Assembly (NCBI GenBank): GCA_963677085.2
Contig: CAXXFH010000004.1
Coordinates: 2,914,001 to 2,978,000 of the forward strand
Reading direction: 5' to 3'
DNA length: 64,000 nt
From: G963677085 sp963677085
GTDB taxonomy: Bacteria > Planctomycetota > Planctomycetia > Pirellulales > Thermoguttaceae
The notes under the pieces were generated by a model. It had not been told where the DNA came from. It saw nothing but the letters and a program-made list of their open reading frames with translations, and made no database searches. This document shows, one piece after another, positions 1 through 6,608 of this stretch. Position 1 is the stretch's first letter, and the number at the start of each line of letters is the position of its first letter. Both the position numbers and the translations under genes were made by a program.

Positions 1-228
1 CTCGTCCGAACAGCGTAACGGAGTCGAGGGCAACGGCGCCGCTTGGTCGACGAGAGTCGAACTGGGGCAGATCATTTCGCCCGGGGCCGATCGTTGTTCG
101 CCTGCCGGAACGATCTTCGGATGCGACGGGGCACTATACTGCGATGCCAGCCAGGGTAACCCGGCGGCTGCGACGCCGGCCAGCAGGAGGGCCAGTTGTC
201 CTGAGAATAAGCGTGCTAGGCGATCCAT
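1..228 (-). CDS. N-terminus of a secreted or membrane-anchored protein (runs off the window)
   Basis: An open frame starts at the ATG at 226-228 and runs off the left edge without a stop, giving 76 residues. The first 30 residues look like a signal peptide or membrane anchor: MDRLARLF followed by a hydrophobic stretch (GQLALLLAGVAAAGLPWLA). The rest is Pro/Ser rich with two cysteines. Codons favour G or C in third position, as in neighbouring genes. No family can be assigned from this fragment, so the function is unknown. Confidence 0.6.
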   Translation of the reverse strand, partial: MDRLARLFSGQLALLLAGVAAAGLPWLASQYSAPSHPKIVPAGEQRSAPGEMICPSSTLVDQAAPLPSTPLRCSDE

Positions 229-746
229 CGTACGTCCGTGGGATGCAAGTCCATGACTCGCGGATGACCGGGGTCGGATAACCCCGAAAACCGGCCATTT
301 TCCGTAAGGCCGATTGGGCCGCCGTCGGCGACCAGCCACCCTACCCGCCAGTTCATGCGGGCGCGCCGAGCGAATACACCGGCGCTGTTCCATCTGACTG
401 ACCCATCGACCAGGGCTTTTCTCATGGCTCAGCAAAAACAGGCCAGCTTGCGTTGACTGCGGTATCCGGGGGTAGAACAGCCGTCAAAGACGATTCGAGC
501 CGCCCCTCGCATCCGCTAGGCGTGTCACAGCCGAGCGGAATAGCCCCAAGCGGCGCGAGTCGCTTGAGCCTTTCGACCGGCACAATCGGCTGTCGGCTTG
601 TGTTAGAAATGAACCTTCTCGTTCCCACGTTTCACGTCGCGACTGGCCAGCAAAAGCGTCGGCTTGCACTTCAAGGACACGAAGCAAGGCTTTGAAACCG
701 TCTCTGGTACTTGACCGCTACCCGCCGTTTCGGCTAGGGTAATGCC
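229..746. other. intergenic region, no supported gene
   Basis: The stretch lies between the divergent truncated secreted gene and the ASCH gene. Short open frames on both strands overlap each other and none shows a recognisable domain or ribosome-binding site. It probably holds the two divergent promoters, but no clear -35/-10 pair stands out. Confidence 0.5.
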
Positions 747-1133
747 ATGCTGCTGTTCAAGAAGAAATTCCTGCCGGCAATTCGCGAGGGTCGAAAGACC
801 CAGACGATCCGTCTCTGGAAATACCGCCGCATGCGAGCCGGTCAGCGCAACTATATTCCCGGGGTGGGATACATCCGGGTGACGGCCGTCGACGAAGTGC
901 AACTCGACGCCCTGACCGACGCCGACGCCGTTCCCGACGGCTTCGCCACGGCCGAACAGCTTCGCGACGAACTCAACCAGCTCTACAGCGAGAAGATTGC
1001 CGAAGGATATCAGGCCTATCGGGTGGTCTTTGTTTTGCTGCCGGCGGACGAAAATGGGGGCGAAAGTGGCGACAGGTCCAACTTTCGGCCCGCGAATTTG
1101 CGCACAGCCGAGGATCAATCGGCCGAAAAATAA
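747..1133 (+). CDS. ASCH domain protein
   Basis: This 128-residue protein begins MLLFKKKFLPAIREGRKTQTIRLW, the typical opening of ASCH proteins, a PUA-like beta-barrel fold thought to bind RNA or nucleotides. Its motif is a 'K..R.G.KT.T.R' pattern. The domain covers about residues 1-100. Start is the ATG at 747, preceded by TAGGGTAATGCC. The last 25 or so residues (from DENGG) come from an inverted repeat at the 3' end and are unlikely to belong to the fold. The substrate is unknown. The gene stands alone and converges with the next gene on the minus strand. Confidence 0.8.
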   Translation: MLLFKKKFLPAIREGRKTQTIRLWKYRRMRAGQRNYIPGVGYIRVTAVDEVQLDALTDADAVPDGFATAEQLRDELNQLYSEKIAEGYQAYRVVFVLLPADENGGESGDRSNFRPANLRTAEDQSAEK

Positions 1134-1152
1134 ACCTGTCCCCATTTTCGTC
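1047..1152. repeat. inverted repeat overlapping the ASCH gene end
   Basis: The arms GACGAAAATGGGG (1047-1059) and its exact complement (1140-1152) are 13 nt. A second inner pair, GACAGGT (1071-1077) and ACCTGTC (1134-1140), extends the symmetry. The left arm lies inside the ASCH reading frame and codes its C-terminal residues; the right arm lies just after the stop. Confidence 0.75.
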
Positions 1153-1162
1153 GACTTCGATG

Positions 1163-1813
1163 CTACATCCGCAGCATGTCGAAGAGGGCTTCGGCGACGG
1201 CCTCAGGGTTTCGGGCGATGGCCGTTACGATGCCGACCACGATAATCGCGGCGGTGCCGATCAGGCTCAGCCCTCGCGGATTACGAGACATCTCGACCCG
1301 TCGCAGGGCGACCGTTAGTGCCGCTTCCAGACGTCGCCAGCCCAGGTGGCTTTGGTTTGCCCCGGCCGAAACGAGCGACACGTTGCGCATGTTTGGCAGA
1401 TTGTCGATGAACAGTTGCACGCCCAGGTTAGGCAACGTCAGGGCGTCGCCGGCCCAACGGGCGTCGCTATCGAGCCGTTCCACCAGATCGGCCAGAATCG
1501 GTCGAAGTTGGTCGACCGTGATGTTGTAAATGATCAGCCGCGGACGCAGCAGCAAAAGCACCAGAACAAGCCCTAAACCGTAGAGGACCAGCAGGAAGAG
1601 CCAGATGTAAGGCCCAAACACATTGGCGGCGGCGTGCGGAAAAAACAACTCGATGGGGCCCACGATTACGAAACCCGACACGGCCAGGCCAAGCACCGCG
1701 GCATCTCGCCCTCCGGAAACCAGAAACGGTCGGCGGGAAAGATTGATCGCACCGAGCAACAACAGATATATCGCGACGGGCCCAAAGGCCAGGCAAAGTC
1801 GAAAGGCATCCAT
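1163..1813 (-). CDS. hypothetical membrane protein, four predicted helices
   Basis: The 216-residue protein has hydrophobic segments at about residues 5-25, 38-58 and 66-92, a soluble central region (about 95-185), and a last hydrophobic helix near 185-203. No catalytic motif is recognised. It converges on the ASCH gene with a 29-nt gap. Codon use is typical of the window, supporting a real gene, but family and role are unknown; planctomycete-specific membrane proteins of this size are common. Confidence 0.7.
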   Translation of the reverse strand: MDAFRLCLAFGPVAIYLLLLGAINLSRRPFLVSGGRDAAVLGLAVSGFVIVGPIELFFPHAAANVFGPYIWLFLLVLYGLGLVLVLLLLRPRLIIYNITVDQLRPILADLVERLDSDARWAGDALTLPNLGVQLFIDNLPNMRNVSLVSAGANQSHLGWRRLEAALTVALRRVEMSRNPRGLSLIGTAAIIVVGIVTAIARNPEAVAEALFDMLRM

Positions 1814-1847
1814 CGTACGGCAAACCTATTGGCGTTTGTTTCTTCCG

Positions 1848-1872
1848 CATGCCCACGCTTTTCGTGGGCATG
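1848..1872. repeat. palindromic repeat, CATGCCCACG family
   Basis: Perfect 10-nt arms CATGCCCACG (1848-1857) and CGTGGGCATG (1863-1872) flank a 5-nt loop. The same palindrome recurs at 36098-36177 and 54581-54610. Confidence 0.85.
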
Positions 1873-1983
1873 ACACCCGTGCCTCGAACTAACCAAGCCG
1901 CAATGACCAATGAAGCGCCAAATCCTAATTCCTAGTGCTCTGGCCAGATTGATTTAGGGGTTGAGGTAACATACTGTGGGTGT

Positions 1984-2052
1984 CACTGCTGGCTTGTCCA
2001 GCAGTGTAGATCCTTCGACCACATCCGATCACTGCTGGACAAGCCAGCAGTG
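1984..2052. repeat. 23-nt perfect inverted repeat
   Basis: The arm at 1984-2006 (CACTGCTGGCTTGTCCAGCA...) is exactly complementary to 2030-2052, with a 23-nt spacer. Each arm also folds on itself. Related 'GGCTTGTCC' sequences occur near 36780 and 47890. It lies between the end of pheT and the membrane protein gene. Confidence 0.9.
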
Positions 2053-2093
2053 GCACCCCAACTCCTAACCTTGGCAAAGCATTAGTCCCTCGC

Positions 2094-4169
2094 CTACCGC
2101 AACTCGGCGGCGTGTTTCTCGCGGCAGGCGGCTACGATGGTGTCGCGGATCTCGTCGGCCTGTTGGTTGGTCATCGTGCCTTCGGCGCTGCGAAGGTCGA
2201 AGGTCATCAGCAGGCTTTTCTTGTCGGTGCCTAGTCGTTTCTCGTCGCGATACGTGTCGACGTACCGGAGGTCCTCGAAGAACTCGCCGCATTGCCCTTT
2301 CACGGTCGACGCGATATCGGCCCAGCGGACCGACTCGTCGACCACCAGGTTCAAATCCCGCGACACGGCCGGGTACGACGGCAACTCGCTGTAGCGCGGC
2401 ACGAGGTTGGCCGCGTCGACGAGCAACGACAACTTGATCTCGGCCACCGTCGTCGGGCTGCGCAGTTCAAACTGCTTTAGACCCGCGGCCGATAGCGTGC
2501 CGACGTAGCCGAACATGGTGCCGTCGAGTTCCAGGAGGCACGACGCAGCCGGTTCGAGCATGTCGCAGGCGATGTTGGTCGCCGTCAGCTCGGCCGCCGG
2601 ACGAAGCGCCTGCACGGCAGCTTCCACCACGCCCTTAAGCTGCCCATAATCGCGGCCGCTGGTCATGCCGAGCATGTACTGCTCGTCGGGCAACTTCTTA
2701 CCTCGGGGAAGATAGGCCTTGGCAATCTCGAACAATTCGATCACCGGGTTGGCCAGCGCCTCGTTCGTGCGACGGGCGACCAGCAGGCTCGGCACCAGAC
2801 TGATCCGCAGGTGATCGGCTCCACGCAATACGGGCGTGTGGCTTCGCAGCGGTTCGGCGTCGGTCCAAAGGCGGAAGGTGCCGACCGCCTGCTCGTCGAG
2901 CACGCTGTAAGTCATTGCTTCGTCGAACCCACTGGCGGTCAACGCGTTGCGGACTTTCTCGAATACCCGATCCTCTTTGCGCCGCGTGGAGGCGACCATC
3001 GGCACGCTCACGTCCTCGGGGATTTTGTCGTAGCCGTGGATGCGCGCGACTTCCTCGACCAGGTCGATTTCCCGGGTCAAGTCGCGCCGCCAACTGGGCG
3101 GCACCACCGCAACAGCAACTTCTCCCTCTTCCTTCGGGAGAGGGCCGGGGTGAGGACGCGTTGCCGTGGTGTTCGTCTCGCAACACGCTTGACCATGCTC
3201 TGCGCATCCTAACGCCATCAAAATCTCGCGTACTCGATCGCCCGGCACGTCGATACCCAGCACGCGTTTCAACTGCGACAGCCGCAGTACGACTGGTTCC
3301 CTTGCGGCCGGCTGCTGGCCCACGTCGACAACGCCTTTGGCCAACTCACCGCCGGCCAGTTCGAGAATCAGCTCGCAGCAGCGGCGGCTGGCCCAATCGA
3401 TGCCCTCGGGATCGACGCACCGCTCGAAGCGATACGACGAATCGCTGTGTAGGTTCAGCGCCCGAGCAGTGGCACGGATCGACATCGGATCGAACTCGGC
3501 CGCTTCGATCAGCACGTCGGTCGTTTCTTCGGAGATTTCCGTATGGGCATCGCCCATCACGCCGCCGATCGCCACGGGGGCCTCGGCATCGCAAATCATG
3601 CACATCTCGGGCTTCAGGTCGTAGGTCTTATGGTCGATGGCCTCGATCTGCTCGCCCGGTTTGGCGCCGCGGACGATGATTTGGCCGCCGCGGAGCTTGC
3701 CGAAGTCGAAGGTGTGCAGCGGTTGGCCACATTCCATCAGCACGTAGTTGCTGATGTCGACCACGTTGTTGATCGGCGTGATGCCCACGGTTTCCAGGCG
3801 TCGGGTCATCCACTTGGGGCTGGGGCCGATCTTCGCACCGCGAATCACTCGGGCCGTGTAGCGGTAGCATAGTTCGGGGCAGTCGATGCGGACCTTAACC
3901 AAGCCCTCGGCCGGCGTTTTGCCCTCGGCGGGCGCGGCCGGTGGGACGGTCAGTTCGCCGCCGAACAGTACGGCCACTTCCCGGGCGATGCCAAGGTGTC
4001 CGAGGCAGTCGGGCCGGTTGCTGGTCACCTCCAGATCGACGGCCATGTCGCCGGCGACCTCGTTGGTGCCCTCATGGTTGAGCCCTGCCATCATCAGCCG
4101 CTCTTCCAACTCGGCAAGCGACATCGTCAGCGGCACGTATTGTTTGAGCCAATTCCAGGAGACGATCAT
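2094..4169 (-). CDS. pheT: phenylalanine--tRNA ligase beta subunit, short form
   Basis: PheT pairs with PheS to charge tRNA-Phe. This protein has 691 residues against about 790 in E. coli. The N-terminal block (MIVSWNWLKQYV...MAGLNHEG) runs directly into VTSNRPDCLGHLGIARE, so the OB-fold (EMAPII-like) tRNA-binding domain normally between them is absent. B3/B4 editing and B5 regions follow, then the catalytic-like core and a C-terminal FDX-ACB domain (about residues 595-690, from YPAVSRDLN). Residues about 336-349 (TRPHPGPLPKEEGE) are encoded by a palindromic repeat inserted in frame. No clear Shine-Dalgarno precedes the ATG. It lies 194 nt downstream of pheS. Confidence 0.96.
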   Translation of the reverse strand: MIVSWNWLKQYVPLTMSLAELEERLMMAGLNHEGTNEVAGDMAVDLEVTSNRPDCLGHLGIAREVAVLFGGELTVPPAAPAEGKTPAEGLVKVRIDCPELCYRYTARVIRGAKIGPSPKWMTRRLETVGITPINNVVDISNYVLMECGQPLHTFDFGKLRGGQIIVRGAKPGEQIEAIDHKTYDLKPEMCMICDAEAPVAIGGVMGDAHTEISEETTDVLIEAAEFDPMSIRATARALNLHSDSSYRFERCVDPEGIDWASRRCCELILELAGGELAKGVVDVGQQPAAREPVVLRLSQLKRVLGIDVPGDRVREILMALGCAEHGQACCETNTTATRPHPGPLPKEEGEVAVAVVPPSWRRDLTREIDLVEEVARIHGYDKIPEDVSVPMVASTRRKEDRVFEKVRNALTASGFDEAMTYSVLDEQAVGTFRLWTDAEPLRSHTPVLRGADHLRISLVPSLLVARRTNEALANPVIELFEIAKAYLPRGKKLPDEQYMLGMTSGRDYGQLKGVVEAAVQALRPAAELTATNIACDMLEPAASCLLELDGTMFGYVGTLSAAGLKQFELRSPTTVAEIKLSLLVDAANLVPRYSELPSYPAVSRDLNLVVDESVRWADIASTVKGQCGEFFEDLRYVDTYRDEKRLGTDKKSLLMTFDLRSAEGTMTNQQADEIRDTIVAACREKHAAELR
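3119..3156. repeat. in-frame palindromic element (CCCTCTCC family) inside pheT
   Basis: The CTCCCTCTTCC ... GGGAGAGGG stem-loop followed by CCGGGGTGAGGA matches the intergenic family seen at 5464, 44266, 51207 and 51664. Here it sits in the pheT frame and codes RPHPGPLPKEEGE between conserved blocks of the protein. Confidence 0.88.
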
Positions 4170-4277
4170 GATGGGGGCTGGGGACTAGGGATTGGGGGCT
4201 GAAAACGGGAGGTTGGGGACGAGGCGTGGCTGCTTCAGCGGCCATGTACCAATACGTTGTCATCCAACCCACGTAGA

Positions 4278-4344
4278 TTATGCTTCAGCATAACGCGGCA
4301 GCACCAATTAGTTGCGGCGCAAGCCGCGTTATGCTGAAGCATAA
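4278..4344. repeat. 22-nt inverted repeat, AGCATAA family
   Basis: The arm at 4278-4299 (TTATGCTTCAGCATAACGCG...) is exactly complementary to 4323-4344, with a 23-nt spacer. Each arm contains a nested TTATGCT/AGCATAA hairpin. The unit recurs in shorter form at 8656-8675, near 12815 and near 40935. It sits in the pheS-pheT gap. Confidence 0.9.
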
Positions 4345-4363
4345 CCTACAAGGCTGGCTCCAG

Positions 4364-5410
4364 CTAAAACTGGTGCAAAAACCGCACGTCGTTTTTGTAA
4401 AACTCGCGGATATCGGTGATGCCGTGGCGGCGGGCGCACATGCGTTCGATGCCCAGGCCGAAGGCGAACCCGGTGACTTCCTCGGGATCGTAGCCCACGG
4501 CCTTCAGCACGTTGGGGTCGACCATTCCGGCACCGCCCATCTCCATCCAACCACCCTCCCAGCTCATGTCCATCTCGACGCTGGGTTCGGTGAACGGGAA
4601 GAACGACGGACGGAAGCGGATGTGGGTGTCGCCCTGGAAGTAGCTCATGCCGAACAGCCGCAGCACGCTCTTCAGGTCGGCCATGGTGACGTTCCGGTCG
4701 ACCAACAGACCTTCGATCTGGTGGAACATGGGCACATGAGTGGCGTCGGGTGTGTCGGGCCGGTATACCCGGCCGAGCGAGACGATTCGCACCGGCGGGG
4801 GTGTCTTTTCCATCACCCGAATCTGCACGGTCGACGTCTGGCTACGCAACAACCACCCACCGGGAGAAGCCGCCGAAACGGCCGCACCCGCAGCCGCTTT
4901 TTGCGCGGTGGCCAAGTAGAAGTTGTCCAACGGATCCCGGGCCGGATGTTCCTGGGGGATGTTTAGCGCTTCGAAGTTGTGCCACGGGTCTTCGATCTCG
5001 GGCCCTTCGGCCACGGTGAACCCGAGCCGTCCCATCAGGTCTTTGGTCTCTTCGATCGTTTGCGTGATGGGATGAAGATGCCCGAGCCGCGGCAGGGCGC
5101 CCGGCACGGTCGGATCGAATTGCAGCGTCTCGATTGTCTGGCCGGTGCCGGCGGCCAAGCGATCGACGGCCGTTTGGTGGGCCGCTTCGATCTCGCCTTT
5201 GACCTCGTTGAAGCGTTTGCCGGCGGCCGGTTTGTCGGCCTTATCGACTTTGCCCAGGCCTTTTTGCGCAGCCTTCAACCGTCCGTTCTTGGCGCCCAGA
5301 AACTCGATTCGCGCTGCCTCAATGGCATCGTTATCGGTGGCGCTGTCGAACGACGTTTGAGCCTGTTCGACCAGAGCGTCGAGTTCAGCAAGAAAATCGG
5401 CTAAGGCCAT
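4364..5410 (-). CDS. pheS: phenylalanine--tRNA ligase alpha subunit
   Basis: The catalytic subunit of PheRS has 348 residues, normal for bacteria. An N-terminal coiled-coil tRNA-binding arm (about 1-95) precedes the class II core. Visible class II features are HVPMFHQIEGLLVD, RFRPSFFPFTEPSVEMD, and the C-terminal GFAFGLGIERMCARRHGI followed by DIREFYKNDVRFLHQF. An Ala/Gly-rich insert (ATAQKAAAGAAVSAASPG) lies just before the LLRSQTSTVQIR motif that usually follows FYL directly. The ATG at 5410 follows GGAG. It is in the rpmI-rplT-pheS-pheT order. Confidence 0.97.
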   Translation of the reverse strand: MALADFLAELDALVEQAQTSFDSATDNDAIEAARIEFLGAKNGRLKAAQKGLGKVDKADKPAAGKRFNEVKGEIEAAHQTAVDRLAAGTGQTIETLQFDPTVPGALPRLGHLHPITQTIEETKDLMGRLGFTVAEGPEIEDPWHNFEALNIPQEHPARDPLDNFYLATAQKAAAGAAVSAASPGGWLLRSQTSTVQIRVMEKTPPPVRIVSLGRVYRPDTPDATHVPMFHQIEGLLVDRNVTMADLKSVLRLFGMSYFQGDTHIRFRPSFFPFTEPSVEMDMSWEGGWMEMGGAGMVDPNVLKAVGYDPEEVTGFAFGLGIERMCARRHGITDIREFYKNDVRFLHQF

Positions 5411-5463
5411 GGCAGAATCTCCAGGGTACGGATGACGGCGGCCTTACCCGGGGCGAAACGGAA

Positions 5464-5501
5464 TCTCCCCTCCCCCTCAGGGGGAGGGGCCGGAGTGAGG
5501 G
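5464..5501. repeat. palindromic element, CCCTCTCC family
   Basis: CTCCCCTCCCCCT and AGGGGGAGGGG form a stem, followed by the family's tail CCGGAGTGAGGGC. It lies in the rplT-pheS gap. Confidence 0.85.
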
Positions 5502-5560
5502 CTTTCGAGTTGCCAATGCGTCTTGGAGATACCAACGCTCTCCCGACCACTTCGCGGCAA

Positions 5561-5586
5561 CCCTCTCTCGAAAAGAGAGGGTTTTT
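5561..5586. repeat. stem-loop with T-run on the plus strand
   Basis: CCCTCTCT (5561-5568) and AGAGAGGG (5574-5581) flank a 5-nt loop and are followed by TTTTT on the plus strand. The surrounding genes run on the minus strand, where the hairpin is preceded by A's rather than followed by T's. It is therefore better read as another member of the palindrome family than as an operon terminator. Confidence 0.65.
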
Positions 5587-5611
5587 CGCGGGAAGACGTT
5601 CGCGCCCGGCC

Positions 5612-5983
5612 TTACGAGGCAGTTGCCATGGCGGGCAACTTCTCTTTGACCAAACCGACAACCTGCTCGAAGGCCACCGGATCGTTAACGGCCATATCGG
5701 CCAGCATTTTGCGGTCGAGTTGGATATTAGCCAAGTTTAACCCGTTGATAAACTCGCTGTACCGAAGTCCATGCTGGCGGACCGCCGCGTTGATGCGGAT
5801 GATCCACAGGCGGCGGAAGTCGCGCTTGCGTGCGCGGCGATCGCGGAAAGCGTAGGCCTCGCTTCGTACGAGGGTTTCTTTAACCGTGCGCAGCAGGTTC
5901 TTTCGGCCGCCGCGGTAGCCCTTGGCCTTTTTGTAAAGCCGTCGTTTCGCCCGAGTTCGGGCTGCACCTTTGATGGTACGCAT
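5612..5983 (-). CDS. rplT: 50S ribosomal protein L20
   Basis: The 123-residue protein binds 23S rRNA early in large-subunit assembly. The N-terminus is highly basic (RTRAKRRLYKKAKGYRGGRKNLLRTVKE), as in all L20. The globular C-terminal domain carries RRLWIIRINAAVRQHGLRYSEFINGL and ends in an Ala-rich tail. Length is slightly above the usual 117-119. It lies downstream of rpmI and upstream of pheS. In other bacteria L20 represses its own operon through a leader; whether that holds here cannot be judged. Confidence 0.98.
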   Translation of the reverse strand: MRTIKGAARTRAKRRLYKKAKGYRGGRKNLLRTVKETLVRSEAYAFRDRRARKRDFRRLWIIRINAAVRQHGLRYSEFINGLNLANIQLDRKMLADMAVNDPVAFEQVVGLVKEKLPAMATAS

Positions 5984-6148
5984 GACTATCCTTCACATCT
6001 AGCGGGATCAAGGCCCCTTTACCTTTTCGGCAAAGGCGTTGTCCTGCCCGTCCCGTGGTTCTTGGGGGTGCATTTCGCTGGACCACACTGACCGATACGC
6101 AGCCAGTGGCACCCAATTCATCGCTTGACCGAAGTACTCAGCCTTGTA

Positions 6149-6352
6149 CTAATAGCTATTGCCGGCCAGCGCGGCGCGGATCCGCTTTGCTTCAGCCTCA
6201 ACCACCGTGTCCGTGCCACGGAGATTTCGCTTGCGCTTCTGGCTCATGCGAGCAGCCAGGTGGCTAGTACCGCTCTGACGGTGCTTCACCTTACCACTGC
6301 CCGTCAAACGGAAACGTTTCTTGGTCCCTTTGTGGGTTTTCATCTTCGGCAT
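6149..6352 (-). CDS. rpmI: 50S ribosomal protein L35
   Basis: The 67-residue basic protein begins MPKMKTHKGTKKRFRLTGSGKVKH, the standard L35 opening, and contains KRKRNLRGT. It is the first visible gene of the cluster; infC, which normally precedes rpmI, is not found in the 256 nt upstream before the divergent TPR gene. The 165-nt gap to rplT contains a GCCAGTGGCACCC fragment of a repeat family. Confidence 0.97.
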   Translation of the reverse strand: MPKMKTHKGTKKRFRLTGSGKVKHRQSGTSHLAARMSQKRKRNLRGTDTVVEAEAKRIRAALAGNSY

Positions 6353-6591
6353 GATCGCAACCTACTCTGCAGGGTTGGCTCCAAAATAACGAGCCCATCA
6401 TTATAAACTGCACAACATCCTTGAAAAGGGGGATCGACCGATTTCGCCCGTTGGCCGCAGTCAATCTGGCGATCCACCCGACAGGGTGGTGTTGGCGAGG
6501 GGGGGGTTGCCTTGTCGGTCACCAGGGGGGTAGGCGCCCTGCTGGAGTGGTGGTAGGCTAAAAATTGTCGTATTGTTGTCTTTTTGCGAGC

Positions 6592-6601
6592 GGGGGGGGG
6601 G
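6592..6601 (+). promoter_or_regulatory. G10 homopolymer just before a start codon
   Basis: Ten consecutive G's end 7 nt before the ATG at 6609. The tract may act as a G-rich ribosome-binding site. Homopolymers of this length are prone to slippage, so spacing and expression could vary between cells. This is inference. Confidence 0.4.
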
Positions 6602-6608
6602 CTGACTC

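Noticed and set aside
2340..2365. tRNA-like GGTTCAAATCCC sequence
   Set aside because: It lies inside pheT, and no acceptor or anticodon stems surround it.
5561..5586. Rho-independent terminator between rplT and pheS
   Set aside because: The T-run is on the plus strand while the operon is on the minus strand; more likely a palindromic repeat.
6353..6608. Expected infC upstream of rpmI
   Set aside because: The 256 nt before the divergent TPR gene contain no IF3-like reading frame on either strand.
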